The notes beneath the pieces are model-generated. The model was not told where the DNA came from. It saw only the letters and a list, made by a program, of their open reading frames with translations, and searched no databases. The position numbers and the translations under genes were made by a program. A stretch of 64,000 bases of DNA from Thiotrichaceae bacterium (GTDB lineage: Bacteria; Pseudomonadota; Gammaproteobacteria; Beggiatoales; Beggiatoaceae), in the NCBI GenBank assembly GCA_011391085.1, contig JAABRD010000016.1, forward strand, positions 20,339-84,338. Direction: 5' to 3'. The number at the start of each line of letters is the position of its first letter. Within the stretch, counting starts at the first letter, position 1. Below, piece by piece: positions 34,752 through 43,344 of this stretch.

Positions 34752-37700
34752 GCAAGCAAGCAAGCAAGCGACTCTTTTGGCCATTTAAAACTCCACTTCA
34801 CATATCATATTAGGCCACATTTCCTAAGATACCTACTGGTTGCCAGTTTCATTGGTGGACTCACTCTGTCTGAATCATTGTGGGCTGCTGGGACGTGTCT
34901 GCCTTTTGGTGCCGCCTATTATTGTGACATCGACCATGTCAATCATCCTACTCTCACCGCTTGTCAGATTGCTTGTGACCTACCAGTAACAAGCTATACT
35001 TTAACTCTCAATACCGCTGGCACTGGTAATGGGACTGTCACTGGTGGTGGTACTTATACGGGCGGAACCATTGTTGACTTAATAGCAACCCCAGATGCCA
35101 ATTCCACTTTTGCCGGTTGGTCAACAGGATGTAGTAGCGGGATGACGTTAACTGCAGATACGACTTGTACCGCTACGTTTGACCTAATTCCTACTACACC
35201 CGCTGCCACCACGCCCGCTGCCACCACGTCCCCCTTACCTCAAGACATGAGTGTCTTTGTCCAAGTCGACGGTACAGGCAGTGGCCGTGTCACTAGCCCC
35301 GAGTCTGGACTATCCTGCCAAACCAGTGATTGTCAAGAGGACGCCAAGGGTGAACTGGTCTGCGCCACCAATTGTACCACCATCGTTAAAACGGGTAGTA
35401 ATCTTACCCTGATTCCCCAAGCCGACTCTAACTCAATTTTTAGTAGTTGGGGAGGAAACGTGAACTGCGCAGATGGCCAATTGACCACGATAACGGAAGG
35501 CACACTTTGCATTGCTTACTTCCGTCGTCTCTATCAACTTACTATAGAAGTTCAAGGTCCTGGCAATGTGACTGGTAATCGACCTGGTTATGATTCCAAG
35601 AAACCTATTAATTGCGGCGTGGGTCAGACTCAATGCCAAAATACTTATGAATCAGGTACTCAGGACTCTCTACAAGCGCAACCGCTGGGAAATGCTTTAT
35701 TTCAAGGTTGGGGAGGTGATTGTAGCGGGTTGCAAAACCCGTTAATTCTCAATCTCAGTAAAGATATGACTTGTCAAGCTATCTTTCTGGCCCCCACCGC
35801 GGTCAAGTTAGACCAAATAATCATGGACTTTTCACCGGCGACGCCGGCAGAAGTTAACACCAATGCCACTTTAACTGCCACCGGCGGTGCTTCCGGTAAT
35901 CCTGTGACGTTTGCCAGTACCACGCCGACCGTATGTAGTGTGTCAGGTAGCACGGTGAATGTTATCGCAACTGGAACCTGCACAGTCACCGCCGACCAAG
36001 CGGGAAATGACCAATATTACCCGGCGCCTCAAGTGATGGCTAACATGACGGTGAATAATCCTGTCAAGCTAGACCAAACGATTACTCATTTTTCCCCAGC
36101 GACTCCCGTCGTAATCAATAGTGATGCCACTTTAACTGCCACTGGGGGAGGGTCAGGGAATCCCGTCACGTTTGCCAGCACCACGCCAACCGTCTGCACT
36201 GTGTCAGGCAACACCGTCAATTTGGTCAATGTGGGAACCTGCGTGGTGACTGCTGACCAGGTAGGAAATGACCTTTATAACCCAGCACCCCAAGTGATGG
36301 CCAATATTACGGTCACCTCTCCCGCTAAATTAGACCAACTGATAACTATTTTTTCCTCCACTGGAACTGTCGGCGACCAGTTTATCCTAATGGCAACAGG
36401 CGGGGGTTCCGGTAATCCAGTCACGTTTGTCAGTATCACGCCTACCGTTTGCACCGTGTCAAGTAACCTGGTAACATTACTAATAGTCGGCACCTGCACT
36501 CTCACGGCTGACCAGGCAGGAAATGACCTATACAATCCTGCGCCGCAAATGATTGCCAATATCACCGTTCAGAATCCCGCCAAGCAACCGCAACTGATCA
36601 CCGACTTAGTCGCCACCGGCAAGGTCGGTGAACATACCACTTTGAAGGCCACCGGTGGCAATTCGGGTAATCCCGTGACCTTTGCCACGACCACACCTGC
36701 CGTATGTGCAGTCTCTGGCAACGTTGTGACCTTTTTGGCAGTAGGAACTTGCACCATCATTGCCAATCAAGTTGGCAATGACGAATACCAGGACGCTTCG
36801 CCGGAAATCACTCAGATTGAAGTCCATGCCCAGGGCAGTCAAACCAGTCCACCCATAGCCGATTCTACTACCACGCCAGTGTCCACCGTCAACTCACTCA
36901 ATTGCGCGATGACTGACACTGCCGGTATCACAACCATCCGTGGCTTATGTGATGCACGGGGGAAAGTCTTTTCGACGCCCATCGTGATTGACCGGGATGC
37001 GACTCTTAGCAATGCTGTATTCGCCAGTTCCGTGGATAACCATGGATGGATTTCAAACTCCAAAATAACTTCGACTGGCGAGGTCAAAGGAGGCATTTTA
37101 ACAGGTCGTATTGACAATCAAGGCATCGTGCAAGATTTTGAATTTAAAGGCAGTTCCTTCACAGGTGGCACTGTCGGCGGTGTTATTCAAAATACTTCCA
37201 CCGTCGGGGGATGTCTTCAAGATGTCACTTTGTTACCCAATACCACTCTCACAGGAGGATGTCTGGATGGGACCCTCAAAGAGGATCCTAATTTTCCCGC
37301 CGTGTTAGATAATGTCAAAGTCAAGGGCGAAGGGTTGGTTACGGAAATCCCACCTCCAGAAGACACCGGCGTTTTATCTAACGCCCAACTGAATAATTTG
37401 GATGCCGAAACCTTCGGTCACCTCTCGCTAGAAACGATGCGTTTGTTGACAGCCGCGGACCTCTCCCAAATTTCACCAGAAGCGTTCCGTGGCTTGACCG
37501 CAGAACAATTAGCGGCCCTCAGTGAGGAAGCCATCGCCGCGTTGACTCCTGAACAAATGGCCGCGATTTCCCCTGCTACGATGACCGGGTTAACGGCCGA
37601 ACAATTGGCGGTCCTAGATGAGGCAACGGTAGCTGTCATCTCCGGTGAACAACTGGCCCCCATTCCTCCCGACACGTTTAGCACCCTCACCCCAGCACTG

Positions 37701-39083
37701 GTAACCGCTTTGAGTGCTAACGCTTTGGCAAGTCTAACCCCCTCCCAATTTTTATATGTGCCGACTTCGGCGGTCGGTGGTCTGACTGCACAAAACCTGG
37801 GTGGCATATCCACGGACATAATCAGTCGTTTCACACCTGACCATTTGGCGGCTTTGCCTACGGACCAGTTCCAACAATTGCCAAATACCGATATTGGTAA
37901 ATGGTTGAATAACCTTGACCAGACTCGCATTGAGGGGGCCCAAATGGCACCGTTGATTCCTTCCGATTGGCAATGGAACTCAACCACCGGTGCCTTGATT
38001 CCGCCGGTGGGTACCGTGTTGCAACTCAAACCGTTATCGACCACCGAGGCACAAATAGTACCGGTGGTCTTACCTGAACTGCCCAATTTAAAGACCAGTT
38101 TTGGAATCGCTGGCGAAGGTGAACAATCTGTAGAAGAATCGATGCAGTTGACCTTGGACCAGGTCGATTTATCGCAATTTATGCTGTCGCAAGATGAACA
38201 AGGCATTTTACAAGTCCGCGGGACAGGAGAATTTGAAGGCGTCAACTTTGCTTTCATTCCTGATGTTGGTGAAATGATTCAGGTCGACTCCGAAATTCCC
38301 ATTGGTTTGGAAACCATTGAGGGTGGCTTTTTCCAAATGACTACCCCAGATTCACAGCAATTCAAAATTACTCCAGCACCGACGGATCCAAAGGGACTGT
38401 CTCAAGTATTAGGAGGAGGCGCCGTGATAGTAGGAAAACGCGGAGATGTGTTTATGGAAGTTCCCACCAGTTTACGACAGGTTGGTAAGGCTAGAGAAGT
38501 CGTCATGTTTGACCCACTGGTTGAACCGGCCCCAGCCGAATATTGTGAAGACGTTGCGGGAGAGACGGTATGCGATTTTGATAACGCCCCCTTAGAGAAT
38601 CGTCCAGGCATTCGAACCGTTCCAACGACTGGGACACGAGTGAGAGACGTTCCCCATAAAAAAGTTGTCTATCCCAATGGTACAGCCCAACTCATTCGAC
38701 CCACAGTGTTGTCTCCAGATACCTTTATCAATGTTGGTGCAGGCTTTGACAGTGTTGAAAAAGTCCAATTGAATGCCAATGGGACTTTTATCGTGACTCA
38801 TCAAGGGAACAAGTATCTCGTTACTCCCAACTTTGGTCCCAGGAGTCGCCCGGTTGGTGCATCTGAACAGATTGAACCGACCATTGAGTTAGATGCGACG
38901 ACGGGTCATATCACTTACACAATTATGTCAGACAAGGTTCCTCAGACCACTACCGGGACTAAATCGCGACCAGTTCGTGACGGGGAAGCACGCGAGGTAT
39001 TGGAATTTGACTCATTAATTGAACCTGTGCCAGAAGAGAATTGTGAGGAGAACAAGGGGGAGATAATTTGCGAGACTCCGTAG
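34689..39083 (+). CDS. Giant surface protein with (GCAA)6 tract in its 5' end
   Basis: A 1,464-residue secreted protein. Codons 19-27 come from (GCAA)6 (CKQASKQAS). A signal-like segment (LRYLLVASFIGGLTLSESLWAAG, about 52-74) follows. Then: an InlB-B-type repeat (about 95-160, YTLTLNTAGTGNGTVTGGG), two further divergent Gly/Cys-rich units (about 180-365), four Ig-like units of about 85 residues (about 375-715; KLDQ.IT.FSPATP...GNPVTF...PTVC), the same N..WISNSK solenoid-like stretch as in the giant protein at 2433-9907 (about 770-890), a region of LTAEQLAAL-type repeats (about 900-1090), and a C-terminal beta-rich part with a duplicated SRPVRDGEAREV-like motif. No membrane anchor seen. The tract makes it a candidate phase-variable protein. 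Confidence 0.85.
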   Translation: MKFFLFPIDILENVSHSFCKQASKQASDSFGHLKLHFTYHIRPHFLRYLLVASFIGGLTLSESLWAAGTCLPFGAAYYCDIDHVNHPTLTACQIACDLPVTSYTLTLNTAGTGNGTVTGGGTYTGGTIVDLIATPDANSTFAGWSTGCSSGMTLTADTTCTATFDLIPTTPAATTPAATTSPLPQDMSVFVQVDGTGSGRVTSPESGLSCQTSDCQEDAKGELVCATNCTTIVKTGSNLTLIPQADSNSIFSSWGGNVNCADGQLTTITEGTLCIAYFRRLYQLTIEVQGPGNVTGNRPGYDSKKPINCGVGQTQCQNTYESGTQDSLQAQPLGNALFQGWGGDCSGLQNPLILNLSKDMTCQAIFLAPTAVKLDQIIMDFSPATPAEVNTNATLTATGGASGNPVTFASTTPTVCSVSGSTVNVIATGTCTVTADQAGNDQYYPAPQVMANMTVNNPVKLDQTITHFSPATPVVINSDATLTATGGGSGNPVTFASTTPTVCTVSGNTVNLVNVGTCVVTADQVGNDLYNPAPQVMANITVTSPAKLDQLITIFSSTGTVGDQFILMATGGGSGNPVTFVSITPTVCTVSSNLVTLLIVGTCTLTADQAGNDLYNPAPQMIANITVQNPAKQPQLITDLVATGKVGEHTTLKATGGNSGNPVTFATTTPAVCAVSGNVVTFLAVGTCTIIANQVGNDEYQDASPEITQIEVHAQGSQTSPPIADSTTTPVSTVNSLNCAMTDTAGITTIRGLCDARGKVFSTPIVIDRDATLSNAVFASSVDNHGWISNSKITSTGEVKGGILTGRIDNQGIVQDFEFKGSSFTGGTVGGVIQNTSTVGGCLQDVTLLPNTTLTGGCLDGTLKEDPNFPAVLDNVKVKGEGLVTEIPPPEDTGVLSNAQLNNLDAETFGHLSLETMRLLTAADLSQISPEAFRGLTAEQLAALSEEAIAALTPEQMAAISPATMTGLTAEQLAVLDEATVAVISGEQLAPIPPDTFSTLTPALVTALSANALASLTPSQFLYVPTSAVGGLTAQNLGGISTDIISRFTPDHLAALPTDQFQQLPNTDIGKWLNNLDQTRIEGAQMAPLIPSDWQWNSTTGALIPPVGTVLQLKPLSTTEAQIVPVVLPELPNLKTSFGIAGEGEQSVEESMQLTLDQVDLSQFMLSQDEQGILQVRGTGEFEGVNFAFIPDVGEMIQVDSEIPIGLETIEGGFFQMTTPDSQQFKITPAPTDPKGLSQVLGGGAVIVGKRGDVFMEVPTSLRQVGKAREVVMFDPLVEPAPAEYCEDVAGETVCDFDNAPLENRPGIRTVPTTGTRVRDVPHKKVVYPNGTAQLIRPTVLSPDTFINVGAGFDSVEKVQLNANGTFIVTHQGNKYLVTPNFGPRSRPVGASEQIEPTIELDATTGHITYTIMSDKVPQTTTGTKSRPVRDGEAREVLEFDSLIEPVPEENCEENKGEIICETP
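34744..34767 (+). repeat. (GCAA)6 tetranucleotide tract inside the coding region
   Basis: Six perfect GCAA units followed by GCG, 55 bases after the ATG. With six units the 1,464-codon frame is open; gain or loss of one unit would shift it. The same site in the upstream duplicate has only two units. Confidence 0.9.
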
Positions 39084-39141
39084 TCTAGGAGGAAAGGTTA
39101 AGAACCCAGGAGTCACGCGCAAATTATGCCAAAGACCCTAA

Positions 39142-39174
39142 GAAACTCAGTTTCTTTAAGAAACTGAGTTTCTC
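39142..39174. terminator. Shared terminator between convergent genes
   Basis: AGAAACTCAGTTTCT and AGAAACTGAGTTTCT arms with a TTA loop. The stop codon of the minus-strand amidotransferase lies inside it, so the hairpin supplies the last codons (RNSVS) of that protein. Confidence 0.6.
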
Positions 39175-40952
39175 CCACCATCCACGGTCCTTTCCAGCCA
39201 ACTCTCCAATAACGCCAAATGCCATAACTTACTTCCATGCAACGGCGTCATATACTTCTCCGGTGCGGCTAATAACTGGTTCACATAATCCCGTTGAAAT
39301 AACTGACGTTGCCGACAGGCTTCCGAATTTAATACCTCTCGCATAAATTCTAAAAAAGCACCGCGAACATATTTCAAAGCGGGAACTGGAAAATACCCCT
39401 TGGGACGGTCTATCACAGAGGCGGGGAGAAGCGAACGGGCAATGGCTTTTAAAGGATACTTGCCTTGTTCCCTTAACTTCAATTCAGGAGGAATCTGGGC
39501 CGCCAATTCTACTAAAGTATGATCCAAAAACGGCACTCGTGCTTCCAAACCCCAGGCCATCGTCATGTTGTCCACTCGTTTCACTGGGTCGTCGACAATC
39601 AAGGTGGTGACATCTAAACGTAACACTTTATCTAAAAACGTTTCAGCCCCGTCTTTGGCTAACAACTCCTCAACCAGTTGAGACGTGTAATCCTCCCCAT
39701 GATAATCCGCATGAACCGTTTGCAAAAACTCTGCATGATCACGGTCAAAATAATAAGGTCGGAAGCGTTCTAAATCACTCCCTGTTGCCGCTTGCATCAA
39801 TGGATACCAAAAATAACCAGCAAATACTTCATCCGCCCCTTGACCACTTTGAACCACTTTCACAGTTTGAGACACTTGTTCGGCTAACAAATAAAATGCC
39901 ACGGCATCTTGACCTACCATCGGTTCCGACATCGCTGCAATGGCTTCTGGTAAACGTTGTAACACCTGCCCATTGGGAATCGTGTAACGATGGTGACGAG
40001 TGTGATAACGGGCCACGACTTGGTCCGAATATTCAAACTCACTTCCCCGTTCTTCTGGCGCATCTTCAAAACCGACGGAGAAAGTCAATAAGTTCTCCGG
40101 TGGCGTTACTTGTGCTAACAGTCCTACCAATAAACTGGAATCCAATCCCCCCGACAGTAGCACTCCAACTGGGACATCTGCGGCCAAACGGTGACTATTC
40201 ACTGCCGCAGTGAGGGTGGCACGAGTCGCCTCTATCCATTCATCCTCCGTGACCGGTGTATCTGGACGCAGTGCCCGTAATTGCCAATACCGTCGACTTC
40301 TAGTGTGACCTTGTGAAGTGATGGTCAAAGTCGTCCCAGGAATCATTTTGCGCACCCCTTGCAACAAAGTCCGCGGGGCTGGCACGACGGCATGAAGAGT
40401 CAAATGATGATGCAATGCGACCTTATCAATCCGTGTATCGACCTCGCCCGCGGCTAACAAAGCTGGTAAAGTAGAAGCAAAACGAATAAAATGAGAAGTT
40501 TGGTGAATATACAACGGCTTGATACCCAGCCGGTCTCGTGCTAAAAAGAGTTGTTGTAAACGACTATCCCACACCGCAAACACAAACATCCCTTGCAAAT
40601 GACTGACACACTCCTCACCCCATTGATGATAGGCTTTCAAAATCACTTCCGTATCTCCCTCGGAATGAAACACATAGCCACGCATTTGCAAAGTGTGACG
40701 TAAATCACGATAATTATAAATCGTGCCATTAAAAACAATGGTCAATCCTAACTCAGTATCCACCATAGGTTGATGCGCCCGGTTTGACAAATCAATCACT
40801 GCCAAGCGTCGATGTCCTAACCCCACGGGACCTTGCAGAAAATGTCCCGCATCATCAGGTCCACGTCGGGCAAGTTGGGTCATCATTTTCGATAACGTAT
40901 TTAAGTCGGAAGAGTTACTATCAAATCGGTATTCGCCGCAAATGCCACACAT
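39156..40952 (-). CDS. Asparagine synthase-like amidotransferase (NAGGN type)
   Basis: A 598-residue class II glutamine amidotransferase. Cys2 of MCGICGEYRFD is the glutaminase nucleophile; RRGPDDAG, GHRRLAVIDLS and FNGTIYNYRDLR complete the N-terminal domain. The synthetase domain has the PP-loop VLLSGGLDSSLLVGLL, SVGFED, VVQSGQGADEVFAGY and EARVPFLDHTLVE. The sequence resembles N-acetylglutaminylglutamine amidotransferases, which amidate the osmolyte NAGGN, more than ordinary AsnB (for example LALHHHLTLHAVVPAPRTLLQGVRKM). The usual partner synthetase gene is not adjacent. The C-terminal residues come from the terminator palindrome. Substrate call is moderate; family call is firm. Confidence 0.85.
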   Translation of the reverse strand: MCGICGEYRFDSNSSDLNTLSKMMTQLARRGPDDAGHFLQGPVGLGHRRLAVIDLSNRAHQPMVDTELGLTIVFNGTIYNYRDLRHTLQMRGYVFHSEGDTEVILKAYHQWGEECVSHLQGMFVFAVWDSRLQQLFLARDRLGIKPLYIHQTSHFIRFASTLPALLAAGEVDTRIDKVALHHHLTLHAVVPAPRTLLQGVRKMIPGTTLTITSQGHTRSRRYWQLRALRPDTPVTEDEWIEATRATLTAAVNSHRLAADVPVGVLLSGGLDSSLLVGLLAQVTPPENLLTFSVGFEDAPEERGSEFEYSDQVVARYHTRHHRYTIPNGQVLQRLPEAIAAMSEPMVGQDAVAFYLLAEQVSQTVKVVQSGQGADEVFAGYFWYPLMQAATGSDLERFRPYYFDRDHAEFLQTVHADYHGEDYTSQLVEELLAKDGAETFLDKVLRLDVTTLIVDDPVKRVDNMTMAWGLEARVPFLDHTLVELAAQIPPELKLREQGKYPLKAIARSLLPASVIDRPKGYFPVPALKYVRGAFLEFMREVLNSEACRQRQLFQRDYVNQLLAAPEKYMTPLHGSKLWHLALLESWLERTVDGGRNSVS

Positions 40953-40973
40953 AATTTTAGTTTTGTCAAAGAG

Positions 40974-41008
40974 AAGAAACTAAGTTTCTTTAAGAAACTT
41001 AGTTTCTA
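40974..41008. repeat. GAAACTAAGTTTCT palindrome between divergent genes
   Basis: AGAAACTAAGTTTCTT and AAGAAACTTAGTTTCT arms lie between the divergently transcribed amidotransferase and ATPase genes, where a terminator makes little sense; it is better seen as a dispersed repeat. Confidence 0.6.
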
Positions 41009-41044
41009 TGGTAAAGTTGAATAAGGTCAGTTATCATTATCATT

Positions 41045-41902
41045 ATGAAAAAGAAATTACAACATCTGATAGATCGTGCCTATACCTTATTAGCACAAAT
41101 AGAATATCATTTTCCTGCCCTGCCTGCTTTGCCAGATTGGCAACAAGTGACGGCCTGTCGCTGGCAAAAACGCAATCAACGAGGGCAATTTCAAATTGTC
41201 TCACATCCTCACCAAATTCGTTTGCAAGACTTGCAAGGAATAAACCATCAAAAGGCCCAAATTGTGCAAAACACGGTGCAATTTTTACATAAAAAACCGG
41301 CCAACAATGTTCTGTTATGGGGGGCACGAGGTACGGGAAAATCGTCTTTAATCAAAGCGTTACTAAATGAATACGCTACCCTGGGATTGCGTTTGGTAGA
41401 AATTGAAAAACATGACTTGATTGACTTGCCAGATATTATTGATGTATTTTATCCACGTCCAGAACGCTTCATTATTTTCTGTGACGATTTATCGTTTGAA
41501 CAAGATGACGCCAGCTATAAAGCCCTCAAAAGCGTCCTCGACGGTTCCATTAGCGCACCGCCTGACAACGTGTTGATTTATGCGACCTCCAACCGCCGTC
41601 ATTTACTCCCTGAATACCTTGAGGAAAATTTAGAAGCGCAGAATATCAATGGCGAAATTCATAATGGAGAAGCGGTGGAAGAAAAAATCTCCCTATCGGA
41701 CCGCTTTGGACTCTGGCTGTCATTCTACCCGTTCAATCAGGAAGAATATCTTGCCATTGTTCGTTACTGGTTACAACAGTTAGACGTGCCTGACTTCTCC
41801 AAGGAGGCACAAACAGCCGCCCTACAATGGGCACTGTTGCGCGGTTCCCGTAGCGGACGATCAGCTTGGCAATTTGCTAGGGACTGGGCGGGGCGGGTTT
41901 AG
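41045..41902 (+). CDS. DUF815-family AAA-type ATPase
   Basis: A 285-residue P-loop ATPase. Walker A is NVLLWGARGTGKSSLIKALL (about residues 94-113), Walker B RFIIFCDDLSFE (about 140-151), with a sensor-like LIYATSNRRHLLPE and a C-terminal helical lid (SRSGRSAWQFARDW). The gap between the motifs and the short N-terminal helical part match DUF815 proteins, whose role is unknown but which are widespread in gammaproteobacteria. Single gene; a family A repeat follows. Confidence 0.9.
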   Translation: MKKKLQHLIDRAYTLLAQIEYHFPALPALPDWQQVTACRWQKRNQRGQFQIVSHPHQIRLQDLQGINHQKAQIVQNTVQFLHKKPANNVLLWGARGTGKSSLIKALLNEYATLGLRLVEIEKHDLIDLPDIIDVFYPRPERFIIFCDDLSFEQDDASYKALKSVLDGSISAPPDNVLIYATSNRRHLLPEYLEENLEAQNINGEIHNGEAVEEKISLSDRFGLWLSFYPFNQEEYLAIVRYWLQQLDVPDFSKEAQTAALQWALLRGSRSGRSAWQFARDWAGRV

Positions 41903-41944
41903 TGGATAATGGATAGTGGATAGTGGATAGTGAAAAAAATCAAG

Positions 41945-42003
41945 GGTGGACTAGAGGCTTTAGCCGGTGACGTGCCACCTTCACCGGCTAAAGCCTCTAG
42001 TCC
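41945..42003. repeat. Family A palindrome (short)
   Basis: GGTGGACTAGAGGCTTTAGC, an inner GTGACGTGCCACCTTCAC spacer and the complement arm. It is followed by period-7 CATTTTC repeats (42006-42060) leading up to the SPFH gene start. Confidence 0.8.
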
Positions 42004-42067
42004 GGTATCCATTTTCCATTTTCCATTTTTCATTTTCCATTTTCCATTTTCCATTCTCCATTAACTT

Positions 42068-43045
42068 ATGAAAAACCAAAAAACTCTCATTCTCACCGCC
42101 ATCACTGTATTTGGCATCTACTTTATCTTATCCACCCTCTTCAAGGGCATGTACACTATCCAAAGTGGCACCGCGGGCGTGCTAGTCACCTTTGGTAAAT
42201 TCAGCGACGATGTCAAACAAGCCGGACTACATTTTAAGGTCCCCTTCATCCAAGACATCAAAATCGTCGACATCAAACTCCAAACCGCCAACTACGTGGG
42301 CCAAGAAGATGCCCAAGATGACGATGGCATTGTCAACAATCCCCAAATTCAAGTGCTGGACAGCAAGAATTTGCCCATTGGGATAGAAATGACCGTGCAA
42401 TACACCATCATCCCTGATCAAGCCAGGCAGATTTTGGAACAATATGGCGATAACTACTTCTTCAAATACATCAACCCCGTCGTCCGCAACATCGTCCGGG
42501 ATGTCATCGGCAAATATCAAGCCGAAGAGATTGCAGTGAAACGTTCTGAAATCGGCAAAGAAATTGATGTGCAACTGACCAAGGAACTGGAAGGTAAACC
42601 CTTTCGCCTGGAAAATGTCGGCTTGCGTAACCTCAACTTGCCAACCATTGTGTTGAAGAAAATTGAGGAAGTGCAACTGGCAAAACAGGAGGAACAGCGG
42701 TTAGCCATGGTCGAACAACAAGCCAAGAAGAATCAACAAATCCAAACGATTCAGGCGGAAACCAAGTTGATTGAAGTGACCACGCAAGCCAAAGCGGATG
42801 CTGAAAAGAAACGCATTGAAGCCGATGCCAAGTCTTACCAGATTACCGCGGAAGCCAAAGCCAATGCGGAAGCGAACAAACTGATTGCGCAATCCATCAC
42901 CCGTGAGTTGATTGAATACATGGGGATTCAGCAATGGAATGGACAGTACCCGCAAACGTTAATAGGTAGCAACTCGCAGGGTGGAATGTTGTTGTCTTTA
43001 CCCAATACGACGACTAACACGTCGGCACCGCCATCGCCACAATGA
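42068..43045 (+). CDS. SPFH/prohibitin-family membrane protein
   Basis: A 325-residue protein with one N-terminal membrane helix (LILTAITVFGIYFILSTLF, about residues 7-25), an SPFH domain (about 28-215; VLVTFGKFSDDVKQAGLHFKVPF, then GIEMTVQYTI and RNIVRDVIGKYQAEEI), and a long Ala/Glu/Lys coiled coil (about 215-290, ADAEKKRIEADAKSYQITAEAKANAEANK). Such proteins form large oligomers at membrane microdomains or regulate FtsH. It lacks the partner hflK, so it is a stand-alone prohibitin-like protein rather than HflC. No Shine-Dalgarno is visible; the upstream region is period-7 repeat. Confidence 0.9.
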   Translation: MKNQKTLILTAITVFGIYFILSTLFKGMYTIQSGTAGVLVTFGKFSDDVKQAGLHFKVPFIQDIKIVDIKLQTANYVGQEDAQDDDGIVNNPQIQVLDSKNLPIGIEMTVQYTIIPDQARQILEQYGDNYFFKYINPVVRNIVRDVIGKYQAEEIAVKRSEIGKEIDVQLTKELEGKPFRLENVGLRNLNLPTIVLKKIEEVQLAKQEEQRLAMVEQQAKKNQQIQTIQAETKLIEVTTQAKADAEKKRIEADAKSYQITAEAKANAEANKLIAQSITRELIEYMGIQQWNGQYPQTLIGSNSQGGMLLSLPNTTTNTSAPPSPQ

Positions 43046-43058
43046 GATAGGTGATGGG

Positions 43059-43319
43059 TTTTGGAGTACGGAATTTATTCCGTTTCGGGCCGAATAAATT
43101 CCGTACTCCAACGGAATAAATTCCGTACTCCAACGGAATAAATTCCGTACTCCAACGGAATAAGTTCCGTACTCCAACGGAATAAATTCCGTACTCCAAC
43201 GGAATAAATTCCGTACTCCAACGGAATAAGTTCCGTACTCCAACGGAATAAGTTCCGTACTCCAACGGAATCAATTCCGTACTCCAAAACCGCTATACGA
43301 TTACTTGTACAACACTACC
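43059..43319. repeat. Family D element with nine tandem 22-bp units
   Basis: Nine consecutive units of GGAATAAATTCCGTACTCC plus AAC (some with AAGTT or TCAATT) run from about 43084 to 43287, between a left GTACGGAATTTATTCCG arm and a right end ATTACTTGTACAACACTACC. It lies 14 bases after the SPFH gene and just before hisS. Confidence 0.9.
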
Positions 43320-43344
43320 AAAGCGTTTAAATCCACCATCCACT

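Noticed and set aside
37418-38257. 279-codon minus-strand frame opposite the giant surface protein
   Set aside because: Antisense shadow of the Ala/Leu repeat region with biased composition.
43014-43287. Minus-strand frames translating [18 protein letters not shown] repeats
   Set aside because: Products of the 22-bp array, not genes.
43059-43319. CRISPR-like array
   Set aside because: The 22-bp units are contiguous, with no spacers, and no cas genes are nearby.
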